Assembly: GCA_052390415.1 (NCBI GenBank)
Contig: JBQTGY010000073.1
Location: 1-25,739 of the forward strand
DNA from: JANNWF01 sp052390415
Lineage (GTDB): Bacteria > Pseudomonadota > Gammaproteobacteria > Xanthomonadales > Xanthomonadaceae
Direction: 5' to 3'
Length of the DNA stretch: 25,739 nucleotides
Position numbers and translations under genes: made by a program. Position 1 is the first letter of the stretch. Every line of letters begins with the position of its first letter. The notes beneath the pieces are model-generated. The model saw only the letters and a program-made list of their open reading frames with translations, was not told where the DNA came from and made no database searches. Below are positions 1 to 8,136 of this stretch, one piece after another.

Positions 1-240
1 GCCGAGCGTGTTGACGCCGAGCGTCTGGAAGCCGAGCGCGCAGAAGCCTACCGTGCCGAGGCCGAACGCGTGGAAGCCGTGCGTGACGCAGCCGAACGAG
101 TTGAGGCCGCGCGTGTCGACGCCGAGCGCGCCGAAGCCGCGCGTGTCGAAGCCGAGCGTGTCGAAGCCGAGCGTGTCGAAGCTGAGCGCGCCGAAGCCGA
201 ACGCGTCGAAGCGGAGCGGCTCGAAGCCGAGCGCCTGGAA
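1..240 (+). repeat. Diverged tandem 15-bp repeat inside chpA (16 units)
   Basis: Sixteen in-frame 15-bp units of the type gcc-gag-cgt-gtc-gaa encode the pentapeptide Ala-Glu-Arg-Val-Glu with variation (Leu, Ala or Asp at the fourth and fifth places). Units differ from one another at several bases, both synonymous and non-synonymous, so this array looks older than the one at 601-810. It probably continues left of base 1. The protein product should be a highly charged helix. Confidence 0.9.
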
Positions 241-3200
241 GCAGAGAGCGTTCTCGATTTCGAGGAGCTGGAATTTGGCTTTGAGGAGTCGCTGAAGCAA
301 ACGCAGCCTCTGTCGACCGACTCCTTCGAAATGTTCGATGCCGAAGAGTTGGACCTCGTTGTCGAGGCCCCCAGCGGCGACAGGATTCCGGCCGCTGACG
401 AACTGGCATTGCTGGCATTGCCGGATGGCGCTGCTGACGTCAGCCCGGTAATGCCTGAGGCAGAGCAAATTGAGGTTGTCACCCACACTGATTCGAGTGA
501 GTTGGAAACGCTGGCAGACTCCGCTGAAGCGCAGCGCGCTGAATTAGAACGTATTGAGGCCAATCGAATCGAGGCTGAACGACTCGAACTCGAGCATCTG
601 GAAGATGAGCGGTTGGAAGCCGAGCGTGCCGAAGCCGAGCGGATCGAAGCCGAGCGGGTCGAAGCCGAGCGGATCGAAGCCGAGCGGATCGAAGCCGAGC
701 GGATCGAAGCCGAGCGGATCGAAGCCGAGCGGGTCGAAGCCGAGCGGGTCGAAGCCGAGCGGATCGAAGCCGAGCGGATCGAAGCCGAGCGGATCGAAGC
801 CGAGCGGATCGAGCTGGAACTCCTGGAAGCTGAGGTCCGTGAGTCCGAGCGCGCTGAGGCCAAGTTGATCGCGCAAGCGCGCGAGGAAGAAGCGTTGATG
901 GAGGCCGAACTGCTGGCAATGGAGCTGGCGGAGTCGGCTCCTGCCGAGGTGGCGGAAGCCGCAGTTACACCGATCGCGCCGGTCGCGTTCAAGCCTGCAG
1001 TCGAGGATACCGATGCGGATCCTGACATGCCGCTCGATATTGTCGATCTCGACGAAGAGTTGCTGGATATTTTCCTCGAGGAAAGTACCGACATTCTTGA
1101 CCACTCGGATGGCCTGTTGGCGCGGGTCCGCGCCGAGCCGGAAGAGCGCGAGCATGTGGTCGGCTTGCAACGTGACTTGCACACCCTCAAGGGTGGTGCG
1201 CGCATGGCCGGAATCATGCCGATCGGCGACTTGGGTCACGTGATGGAGTCGCTGCTTGAGGCTGTGGCCGAGGGTAGACGTGAATTCGGTGCCGACGGCA
1301 TGGAAGTGCTGGAGCAAGCGTTTGACCGACTGCACAGGATGGTCATTCGAGTCGGAGAGCGTCGCGCCTTGGCGATGCCCAACCGGCTGATTCAGCGCCT
1401 GGAAGCATTGGTGCGTGGTGAAGTTTTCGTCAGCAAGGCGCCGGTCGAGGTTCCGCAAAGCGCAGTTAGCGCGGTGGAGACGGATGCGCAGCGGCCCGCC
1501 GCACCTGTCGCTGTCGCGGCGGTTGCACCTCCTGCCCAACCCGCGCCTTCGCTGTTGTCCATCGAAACAGCGATTGACGAGGAAGATTCGGGTGTTCGCG
1601 CGCCGCAAGAGCAGATCCGCATTCGCGCAGATTTGCTTGACCGGTTGGTGAACTACGCCGGTGAAGTCGCCATCTATCGCGCGCGACTCGAACAGCAAGT
1701 CGGTGCGTTCCGCGGCGGCCTGTTCGAAATGGATCAGACCACCAGCCGTCTGCGTGAGCAATTGCGGCGCCTGGACATCGAGACCGAAGCGCAGATCATC
1801 GCCCGCTATCAGCGCGAAGGCGAAGATAACGATCGCGAGTTCGATCCGTTGGAGCTAGATCGTTTCTCTAACCTGCAACAGCTGTCGCGTGCCTTGGCTG
1901 AATCAGCGGCCGACTTGACCAGTTTGCAGAGCACGTTGGAAGAGTTGACCCGTCAGTACGACACGCTGCTGCTGCAACAGTCGCGCGTGTCGTCCGACCT
2001 GCAAGAAGGCCTCATGCGTACACGCATGGTGCCGTTCGAATCGCTGGTGCCGAGATTGCGCCGCATCATCCGGCAGACTTCCGGTGAACTCGGCAAACGT
2101 GTTCAGTTGCGGGTCGAGGGTGCACAGGGCGAAATGGATCGCAGCGTGCTCGACCGCATGACGGCACCGCTTGAGCACATGCTGCGCAATGCGTTGGCGC
2201 ATGGGCTGGAAACCGGCGATGAGCGTCGCGCCGTGGGCAAACCCGAAGAGGGTTTGGTCCGCATGGTGATTGGACGTGAAGGTTCCGAAGTGGTGATTCG
2301 CGTTTCCGATGACGGACGCGGGATCAACCGCGATGCGATCCGCCGCAAAGCGCTGGAACGTGGCCTGATGGAGCCGTCAGCGCAGTTGTCGGACCGCGAC
2401 CTGTACGGCTTCATTCTGCAAGCCGGCTTCTCGACTGCCGAAACGGTCAGCAAGATTGCTGGACGCGGCGTTGGTCTGGATGTTGTCAGCTCCGAGATTC
2501 GGCAGCTGGGCGGTTCGCTGCACATCGAGTCCGAATACGGCAAGGGCACCGAGTTTGTTGTCCGTCTGCCCTTCACGTTGGCTGTTACCCAGGCGGTATT
2601 CGTCAAATTGGGCGAGACCCAGTTTGCAGTGCCGATGGCGTCGGTGCAGGGCGTTGCCCGCATCGCACCGGCTGACCTCGAGGCTCAGTTGGCCACCGGC
2701 AGCCCGACGTTTGAATACGCGGGCGAGCGTTATGCGATCTACGATCTGGGCCGATTGCTGGGACACGCACACGTGCGTGCCGCCGAGACGATGCAGGTCC
2801 CCTTGTTGCTCGCTCGCTCAGGTGATCAACGCGCTGCCATCAGTATCGACGCCGTAATTGGCGGCCGCGAAATCGTGGTGAAGCCCACTGGGCCGCAGAT
2901 CAACTCGATTCCTGGCATCTTCGGTGCCACCGTGATGGGAGATGGTTCAGTCGTTGTCATTCTGGACGTCGCGCCATTAGTGCGGCGTGCGGCGGCGATG
3001 CAGCTCTCCGGCGAAGCACCGCCACCCGTTGCGGAGATGCCGGCCGCGCGCAAGGTACCACTGGTCATGGTGGTCGACGACTCGATCACCATGCGCAAGG
3101 TCACTGGCCGTGTGCTCGAACGTTCTGGTTACGAAGTGGGTGCTGCAAAGGACGGCTTGGACGCGATCGAAAAAATGCAAGAGCGCGTGCCCGATGTGAT

Positions 3201-3429
3201 GTTGCTCGACATCGAAATGCCGCGCATGGATGGCTACGAGCTGGCAACGCACATGCGCAACGACAGTCGCCTGCGAGGTGTGCCGATCATCATGATCACC
3301 TCGCGAACCGGAGAGAAGCATCGTCAGCGCGCCTTCGAAATTGGCGTTGATCGCTACTTGGGCAAGCCGTATCAAGAGGCTGAACTACTGCGCAATGTCG
3401 AAGAGATCTTGCGGGTGGGTCGTGGCTGA
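1..3429 (+). CDS. chpA: ChpA/PilL-like hybrid chemotaxis histidine kinase (5' end outside window)
   Basis: The reading frame is open from base 1, so the N-terminus lies to the left; 1142 residues are visible (numbered here from base 1). Domains in order: a charged 5-residue repeat (1-80); an acidic linker (about 81-165); a long charged helix with a second repeat array (about 167-317); an Hpt domain with the phosphorylatable His394 in LHTLKGG; a Pro/Ala linker; a CheA dimerisation region (about 540-690); an ATPase with N-box HMLRNALAHG and G-boxes DDGRGIN and GRGVGLD; a CheW-like domain (about 860-1000); and a C-terminal receiver with DD pair, phospho-acceptor Asp1070 (LLDIEMP) and Lys1122. 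CheA kinases of this hybrid type drive type IV pilus twitching and surface sensing. The stop codon overlaps the GTG start of the CheB-like gene, and a CheW-like gene follows, matching the chpA-chpB-chpC order. Further Hpt domains are expected upstream. Family is certain; the pilus rather than flagellar role is inferred. Confidence 0.93.
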   Translation, partial: AERVDAERLEAERAEAYRAEAERVEAVRDAAERVEAARVDAERAEAARVEAERVEAERVEAERAEAERVEAERLEAERLEAESVLDFEELEFGFEESLKQTQPLSTDSFEMFDAEELDLVVEAPSGDRIPAADELALLALPDGAADVSPVMPEAEQIEVVTHTDSSELETLADSAEAQRAELERIEANRIEAERLELEHLEDERLEAERAEAERIEAERVEAERIEAERIEAERIEAERIEAERVEAERVEAERIEAERIEAERIEAERIELELLEAEVRESERAEAKLIAQAREEEALMEAELLAMELAESAPAEVAEAAVTPIAPVAFKPAVEDTDADPDMPLDIVDLDEELLDIFLEESTDILDHSDGLLARVRAEPEEREHVVGLQRDLHTLKGGARMAGIMPIGDLGHVMESLLEAVAEGRREFGADGMEVLEQAFDRLHRMVIRVGERRALAMPNRLIQRLEALVRGEVFVSKAPVEVPQSAVSAVETDAQRPAAPVAVAAVAPPAQPAPSLLSIETAIDEEDSGVRAPQEQIRIRADLLDRLVNYAGEVAIYRARLEQQVGAFRGGLFEMDQTTSRLREQLRRLDIETEAQIIARYQREGEDNDREFDPLELDRFSNLQQLSRALAESAADLTSLQSTLEELTRQYDTLLLQQSRVSSDLQEGLMRTRMVPFESLVPRLRRIIRQTSGELGKRVQLRVEGAQGEMDRSVLDRMTAPLEHMLRNALAHGLETGDERRAVGKPEEGLVRMVIGREGSEVVIRVSDDGRGINRDAIRRKALERGLMEPSAQLSDRDLYGFILQAGFSTAETVSKIAGRGVGLDVVSSEIRQLGGSLHIESEYGKGTEFVVRLPFTLAVTQAVFVKLGETQFAVPMASVQGVARIAPADLEAQLATGSPTFEYAGERYAIYDLGRLLGHAHVRAAETMQVPLLLARSGDQRAAISIDAVIGGREIVVKPTGPQINSIPGIFGATVMGDGSVVVILDVAPLVRRAAAMQLSGEAPPPVAEMPAARKVPLVMVVDDSITMRKVTGRVLERSGYEVGAAKDGLDAIEKMQERVPDVMLLDIEMPRMDGYELATHMRNDSRLRGVPIIMITSRTGEKHRQRAFEIGVDRYLGKPYQEAELLRNVEEILRVGRG
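601..810 (+). repeat. Near-identical tandem 15-bp repeat inside chpA (14 units)
   Basis: Fourteen in-frame units; the twelve from 631 to 810 are gaagccgagcggatc (nine copies) or gaagccgagcgggtc (three copies), differing by a single base (Ile or Val codon). The encoded repeat is Glu-Ala-Glu-Arg-Ile/Val. Because 15 is a multiple of 3, all six frames stay open across it, which creates long spurious ORFs on both strands. The uniformity points to recent expansion or contraction by slippage or unequal recombination. Confidence 0.95.
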
Positions 3430-5473
3430 CGTAATCCCTGCAACACCCAACGTCGCCCTGTTGGGCCGCGATGACGCTGTGCGCACGCAACTGCGCACGG
3501 CACTTGCTGAGCTCGGCGCCAACTTGGTTTATGAGGGGGAACTCCGCGGAGCCAGCGCTTCAGCGGTGTCAGCCAAGCAGCCGGCTGTTGTGCTGTTGAA
3601 TCTGGATGCGGAAGGTGAGGACGCCCTGGATTCGCTGGAAGCGCTGTTGCTTGATCCATCGATGCGCGTGGTATTCAACGAAGCGGAAACGACCGCTGCG
3701 CTGTCCGGCTGGGATCTCGCGCGTTGGGCTCGTCACTTGGCGGCCAAAGTGCTGGGTCATGATCGGACGATTCCACCGCCGCCAGCGGGCGCAGAGTACT
3801 TGCCGGAAACCGACTTGATGCCAACGCCCGGTGCCCCACCGAGTCCGGAGTCCCAGTCTGCGGCTCTCAGCATGGCGACCCTGAGAAGTGAGGCGACGGC
3901 GTCTGTAGAAAATGTGCCGGCCAGTTCGGCACCCGCTGCCGGGGTGCGCGTGACTGAAAACGACAAGCTCGACGCAGAAAGTACCCACTCGCTGTTTGAC
4001 ATCGACCACAGCGATATTTCAGCGGCCATCCAAAGTACCAACTCCGCGCCAGCAGAAGTGGTTCGGCACTCGGCCCAGCAATCAACGCCGGCGGCCGGTA
4101 GTGGGGCTACCGAAGCCGCGATAAACATCGACTTCGATGAGCTTGACGCTGCTTTGGCGGTCATCGACGCGGGTGCCGAAAATGAATTCGCGGGCTCGTT
4201 CGGGGCCTCCCAAGGCGGGATGGGTGAAGCGGATTCACTATCGGCCGAGCTGGAAGCACTGGCGCAGTCCACCGTCGTTGATAGCGACGCTGAGTTTGAT
4301 TTGAGTGTTGAAGACGCTGACGACAACATTTCAAGTTCAAAGATGAAATTCTCAAGCTCCGCCGATGAAAGCATCACCAGCGACGAGCTGGATGCCGACG
4401 TCGCGGCGCTGGCGGCGCAATTGGATGCGATGGCGGACTCGGCACCCAAAGGGGAGATGGACGTCCGCGATCCCGATTTTGCGTTCAACATTGAGCAGGG
4501 CGAAGAACCGGCGCCGCGCCAAGCCGTCGTTCGAAAAGCAGCAGCTGGAATCGATTTTGCGTTGGAGGACGAATTGGCAGAGGTGCAGGCGGCGATACCC
4601 AAGCCGGCCCCGCCGCCGCCAAAAATTGACATCAGCTTTCTTTCCTTGGAAGCCTTGCCAGACCCGGGTTTGTTGGTAGCGCCAACCAAGAAAAAGCCGA
4701 GCGAAGAGGAAGTGTATCTGCCGCGTCCAGGCATCGATCTGACGCTCGCGCCGCGCGATGCGCACTTGGAAGTCACTCCCGTCGTTACCGCCAAGCCCAC
4801 CCACGCTGCTGTGGAGGCTGACCTTGCGCAGTCCATTGATTTCGATTCGCTGACACTGGAGCCGATCTCGGCGCCAGAAAAGTCCGTCAAGGTAATTACT
4901 CGCATCCCACGCGTGATTGTCTTGGGAGCGTCCATTGGCGGTCCAGACGCTTTGCGTACCTTTCTCGCCGGATTGCCGGCCGACTTCCCCGCCTTGCTGG
5001 TCCTCGCACAACATCTGGAAAGCGGTTTCTTTGATCGCCTGGCGCAACAGCTGCAAAAGGTGTCCAAGCTGCCGGTTCGGGTTGCCAGCACGGATGCACC
5101 GGCCTGCGTGGGTGAGGTAATGGTCGTGCCCTCGGGCGAACGCGTGAAGATCAGTCGTGACGGACGCGTTCGTCGCGAAGCGTATTCGGGGCCCACTCAC
5201 TACCGACCGTGCATTGACGACGTCATGCGCGACATCTCCGATGAATTCGGCAAGCAGGCCACCGCGATCATATTCAGCGGAATGGCGGGTGACGCCGTCG
5301 AGGGTGCTGTCTATCTGACCGCAAATGGTGGTGAAGTGTGGGCGCAGACGCCGGCTTCCTGCGTGGTCAGTTCGATGGTGGATGGCGCGCAGGCTCGTGG
5401 TGTCGTCGAATTTGTCGGGAGTCCGCGCGAATTGGCGGATCATTGTGTAGCCCGCTACGGCGATGGCACCTGA
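3422..5473 (+). CDS. chpB: ChpB-like protein-glutamate methylesterase with degenerate receiver and long linker
   Basis: The 683-residue product is much longer than ordinary CheB (about 350). Residues 1-110 resemble a receiver (GRDDAVR near the start, then VVLLNLD), but the usual phospho-acceptor position reads Asn60 and no receiver Lys is evident. Residues about 115-490 are acidic, Ala/Ser/Pro-rich and low in complexity, probably disordered. The C-terminal methylesterase domain (about 494-683) keeps the catalytic triad: Ser504 in GASIGG, His531 in LAQHLESGF and Asp624 in FSGMAGD. The reaction is removal of methyl groups from receptor glutamates (adaptation). I chose the GTG at 3422 because it overlaps the chpA stop by 8 bp and is preceded by the purine-rich gggtggg. 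A longer frame reaches back to 3341 inside chpA but is not needed. Regulation by phosphorylation seems unlikely given the lost Asp. Confidence 0.9.
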   Translation: MADVIPATPNVALLGRDDAVRTQLRTALAELGANLVYEGELRGASASAVSAKQPAVVLLNLDAEGEDALDSLEALLLDPSMRVVFNEAETTAALSGWDLARWARHLAAKVLGHDRTIPPPPAGAEYLPETDLMPTPGAPPSPESQSAALSMATLRSEATASVENVPASSAPAAGVRVTENDKLDAESTHSLFDIDHSDISAAIQSTNSAPAEVVRHSAQQSTPAAGSGATEAAINIDFDELDAALAVIDAGAENEFAGSFGASQGGMGEADSLSAELEALAQSTVVDSDAEFDLSVEDADDNISSSKMKFSSSADESITSDELDADVAALAAQLDAMADSAPKGEMDVRDPDFAFNIEQGEEPAPRQAVVRKAAAGIDFALEDELAEVQAAIPKPAPPPPKIDISFLSLEALPDPGLLVAPTKKKPSEEEVYLPRPGIDLTLAPRDAHLEVTPVVTAKPTHAAVEADLAQSIDFDSLTLEPISAPEKSVKVITRIPRVIVLGASIGGPDALRTFLAGLPADFPALLVLAQHLESGFFDRLAQQLQKVSKLPVRVASTDAPACVGEVMVVPSGERVKISRDGRVRREAYSGPTHYRPCIDDVMRDISDEFGKQATAIIFSGMAGDAVEGAVYLTANGGEVWAQTPASCVVSSMVDGAQARGVVEFVGSPRELADHCVARYGDGT

Positions 5474-5498
5474 CGCTGACCAGCGTCAAGTTTGACGC
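5471..5498 (+). promoter_or_regulatory. Mutually exclusive hairpins at the chpB stop / chpC leader
   Basis: Three alternating arms are visible: TGACGCT (5471-5477), AGCGTCA (5482-5488) and TTGACGC (5492-5498). Arm 1 pairs with arm 2 across loop GACC. Arm 2, extended as GCGTCAA (5483-5489), pairs equally well with arm 3 across GT. The chpB stop codon is the first three bases of arm 1. Such an arrangement could attenuate or couple chpC expression; that function is inferred. Confidence 0.5.
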
Positions 5499-5523
5499 GC
5501 CGAAACTGATTGAGGAGTGATCG

Positions 5524-6009
5524 ATGCAGCCTGCCCCGACCAGCGACATCCGAGGCGTCGTCATCGCCGTCACCAACGGCAAATTGTTGTTGCCGAATGC
5601 CACGATTGCCGAAGTGATTACCTACTCGGATCCAGATCCGGTGGAAGGCGCACCGCGATGGCTGTTGGGCCGTGTACGCTGGCGCGGCTGGCGTGTTCCG
5701 ATCATTTCGTTTGCGCGCTTGGCAGGACTGTCTGATCAAGAAGGTGAACGCGGCTCCAAAGTGGTGGTGCTCAAGGCACTATCTGCGCACGCTCGCTTGC
5801 CCTACTTTTGTTTGTTGACGCAAGGCTTTCCACGCTTGACCACGGTGACCTCAGCCGCCTTGGAGCTGGAAGAAAATGGCACCGAGGATTTGCCGGCGGG
5901 TGCGCTCGCACGGGTACGCACCCGTGACGACAGTGCAATCATTCCGGATCTCGCGGCGATCGAACAACTCATCGTTGATTCACTCGACCTGACCGCTGCG
6001 GCCGCCTGA
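5524..6009 (+). CDS. chpC: CheW-like adaptor (ChpC-like)
   Basis: This 161-residue protein is a single CheW-type SH3-like domain. Near the start it has a ligand-style segment (GKLLLPNATIAEVI) matching the first strand pair of CheW proteins, then GRVRWRGWRVPIISF matching the G-W-RG..VPV-D core, and a conserved late strand (VVVLKAL). CheW-like adaptors link methyl-accepting receptors to CheA kinases; ChpC in Pseudomonas is one of the two adaptors of the pilus chemosensory array. The start ATG has a clear AGGAG at 5513-5517 with a 6-nt spacer. It lies 50 bp after chpB, behind the hairpin element at 5471-5498, and is the last gene of the plus-strand run before a convergent gene pair. Confidence 0.82.
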   Translation: MQPAPTSDIRGVVIAVTNGKLLLPNATIAEVITYSDPDPVEGAPRWLLGRVRWRGWRVPIISFARLAGLSDQEGERGSKVVVLKALSAHARLPYFCLLTQGFPRLTTVTSAALELEENGTEDLPAGALARVRTRDDSAIIPDLAAIEQLIVDSLDLTAAAA

Positions 6010-6015
6010 ATCGAT

Positions 6016-6036
6016 GCCGCCCTGCAACTGGGCGGC
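6016..6036. terminator. GC-rich hairpin between convergent chpC and rsmE
   Basis: Perfect 7-bp stem gccgccc/gggcggc with a 7-nt loop, lying in the 29 bp between the two convergent stop codons. Neither strand has a following T-run, so it may be a weak bidirectional or Rho-assisted terminator. Confidence 0.4.
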
Positions 6037-6038
6037 GC

Positions 6039-6776
6039 TCACACCAGGTCGCCGAACCTTGCCTGCAAGATTGCCATTGCCGCCAATCCAGCGGTTTCTG
6101 TACGCAGAATGCGTGGGCCCAGGCGCATTCCTTTGAAACCGGCCGCGGTCAACTGGTCGCGCTCAATTGCGCTGAACCCGCCTTCGGGTCCAATGGCGAA
6201 CGAAAAACCGGCGGGTGATGGGTCTGCCAATGCGGCAAGTGAGTATTCACCGCGCGGATCCAATGTCAAACGCACGCTATCCGTCGGCAACTCTGCGAAG
6301 ACTCTGCTCAAATTGCGCGGGTCGGTGAGCAGCGGAATCCGCGCTCGCCCACACTGTTCGCACGCGCTTTGGATCACGCCGCGCCAGTGACCGAGACGCT
6401 TGCGCAAGCGATCTGCATCAAGTTTCACTTCGGTGCGTTCGGTGTACATGGGCCAGATCTCGGAAACACCAAGCTCGGTGGCTTTTTGCAGGATCAAGTC
6501 CATTTTCTCGCCGCGGGCGATACCCTGAACCAGGATGGTGTGCAGGCGCGATTCGCTCTGCACCGAAGTGCGGGTGGCTAAACGCGCTCGTGCCGCATGA
6601 CGGCCGCTGCGGACCAGCGTAGCGGCATAGTCGTGACCGTCACCATTGAACAAACTCACTTCATCGCCGCTGTCGAGCCGCAACACTCGCAGCAGGTGAC
6701 TGCTGGCGGCCTCTGGAAGCTCGACTTCGCTGTCGACTGCCAGCGCCACGTCGACGAAACAGCGGGTCTGCCTCAT
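6039..6776 (-). CDS. rsmE: 16S rRNA (uracil1498-N3)-methyltransferase RsmE
   Basis: The 245-residue product has the usual length and layout of RsmE: a short N-terminal PUA-like RNA-binding part (HLLRVLRLDSGDEV, FNGDG) and a C-terminal SPOUT methyltransferase with the trefoil-knot SAM site, seen as IGPEGGFS (from about 195) and LGPRILRTETA (about 219-229). KATELGV and the S.CEQCGR segment are also family-typical. It methylates U1498 of 16S rRNA in the assembled small subunit using S-adenosylmethionine. The ATG at 6776-6774 overlaps the bioA stop codon as ATGA, so it is translationally coupled to and transcribed with bioA. Confidence 0.95.
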   Translation of the reverse strand: MRQTRCFVDVALAVDSEVELPEAASSHLLRVLRLDSGDEVSLFNGDGHDYAATLVRSGRHAARARLATRTSVQSESRLHTILVQGIARGEKMDLILQKATELGVSEIWPMYTERTEVKLDADRLRKRLGHWRGVIQSACEQCGRARIPLLTDPRNLSRVFAELPTDSVRLTLDPRGEYSLAALADPSPAGFSFAIGPEGGFSAIERDQLTAAGFKGMRLGPRILRTETAGLAAMAILQARFGDLV

Positions 6777-8131
6777 TGAGTGGCTGCCTGGATGGCGTTG
6801 ATGGTGACGTCGGCGAGTCGCTCAAGTTCGGAAGCATCAATGCAATAAGGCGGCATCCAATACAACACGTCCCCCAAGGGACGCAGCAGAACGCCATGAT
6901 CCAGGGCGTAGCGATAGGCGCGCTGACCACGGCGATCTAGCGCCGGAAACGCCATCTTGCCGCGGCCGTCGGCAGCCAATTCAAAGGCCAGAATCATGCC
7001 CGTCTGGCGAACGTCGGCAACGCAGCGATGCGCTTTCAGCGGCTTGGCGAGATCGGCCATCAGTGCGGCGGTCTGTTGATTGCGGACCAGCACGTTCTCA
7101 TCGCGAAAAATCGCCAGTGTCTCCAGTGCGGCCGCGCAGGCCAGCGGATTGCCGGAGTAGCTGTGTGAATGCAAAAACGCGCGCTCGCGGGTTGGTGCCA
7201 GAAAGCGTTGGTAGATGGCGTCGGTTGCAATGACTGCGGAAAGCGGCATGAAGCCGCCAGTGATGCCCTTGGACAGGCACAGAAGGTCGGGGGAGACCAT
7301 GGCCTGTTCGCAGGCAAACATGCTGCCGGTGCGACCAAAGCCAACCGCGATTTCGTCGGCGATCAGGTGCACGCCATGGGCATCGCACAGAGCGCGCGCC
7401 TCGCTGAGATACACCGGGTGATACATGCGCATGCCGCCTGCACATTGCACCAGCGGCTCCAGAATCAGCGCCGATATCGAGGTGCCTTGTGACTCGAACA
7501 ACTGCCCCAAAGCCGTTGCTGCACGGCGCGCACACGCCTCGGAGTCTTCGTCGGCCTCGGCCAGATAGGCATCCGGGCTGGGTGCGAAGATCGGCTGCAT
7601 CATCAAGGGCGCGTAGATCCGCCGATACAGAGGAATATCCGTGACCGCCAACGCACCCAGGGTTTCTCCGTGATAGCCGTTATTTAGCGCGACGAACCGG
7701 GTGCGCTGCGCCTCGCCGGCATTCAAGTGCGCGTGAAAACTCATTTTCAAGGCGACTTCAACCGCCGACGAGCCATTGTCAGCAAAGAAGACACGCGTCA
7801 GACCTGACGGAGCAAGCCGAACCAAAGCTTCTGCCAGCAGGACCGCCGGTTCGTGGCTGAATCCCGCGAGGATCACATGCTCCAGCCGATGCGCCTGCCT
7901 CGCAACAGCCCCCGCAATGCGCGGATTGGCATGGCCGAACAGGTTGGTCCACCAGCTGCTGATGGCGTCCAGATAGCGTTCGCCGTTGTGGCCGAACAGC
8001 CAAGCGCCTTCGCCGTGGGAAACCGAGATCAGGGGCGCGCCATCCAGATGTTCCTGCATCTGCGTACAGGGATGCCAGAGCACGGCCAGATCGCGCTCGC
8101 GCCAGCGTTGGGAGTGGTCTGCGTTCTGCAT
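6773..8131 (-). CDS. bioA: Adenosylmethionine-8-amino-7-oxononanoate aminotransferase BioA
   Basis: This PLP-dependent class III aminotransferase makes 7,8-diaminopelargonate from KAPA, with S-adenosylmethionine as amino donor (biotin synthesis, cytosol). Visible signatures are the BioA-type N-terminus WHPCTQMQEH, DAISSWWTNLFGHANP, NNGYHGETLGALAVTD, LIADEIAVGFGRTG (Asp contacting the PLP ring) and the Schiff-base Lys in LSKGITGGFMPL. The product has 452 residues, normal for BioA. I chose the ATG at 8131 because homologues start near the WHP motif; an in-frame extension to 8209 would run into gspG on the other strand. No strong Shine-Dalgarno is visible. No other biotin genes are in the window; its partner here is rsmE. 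Confidence 0.94.
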   Translation of the reverse strand: MQNADHSQRWRERDLAVLWHPCTQMQEHLDGAPLISVSHGEGAWLFGHNGERYLDAISSWWTNLFGHANPRIAGAVARQAHRLEHVILAGFSHEPAVLLAEALVRLAPSGLTRVFFADNGSSAVEVALKMSFHAHLNAGEAQRTRFVALNNGYHGETLGALAVTDIPLYRRIYAPLMMQPIFAPSPDAYLAEADEDSEACARRAATALGQLFESQGTSISALILEPLVQCAGGMRMYHPVYLSEARALCDAHGVHLIADEIAVGFGRTGSMFACEQAMVSPDLLCLSKGITGGFMPLSAVIATDAIYQRFLAPTRERAFLHSHSYSGNPLACAAALETLAIFRDENVLVRNQQTAALMADLAKPLKAHRCVADVRQTGMILAFELAADGRGKMAFPALDRRGQRAYRYALDHGVLLRPLGDVLYWMPPYCIDASELERLADVTINAIQAATQ

Positions 8132-8136
8132 GCCTT

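Noticed and set aside
601..810. CRISPR array
   Set aside because: The repeats are 15-bp head-to-tail units without spacers and are in frame within a coding gene.
554..868. Plus-strand frame of Pro-Ser-Gly-Ser-Lys repeats
   Set aside because: It is the second frame of the chpA repeat array.
48..1217. Long minus-strand frame rich in Arg-Ser-Ala repeats opposite chpA
   Set aside because: A 15-bp in-frame repeat keeps all six frames open; the product is pure repeat translation with no domain, and chpA is clearly the coding strand.
544..1761. 405-residue minus-strand frame with LGFDP repeats
   Set aside because: Same cause: the antisense reading of the repeat plus high-GC codon bias. No start signal or family resemblance.
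3757..5196. 479-residue minus-strand Ser/Ala-rich frame opposite chpB
   Set aside because: Shadow of the low-complexity acidic linker of chpB; no motifs, and chpB motifs are on the other strand.
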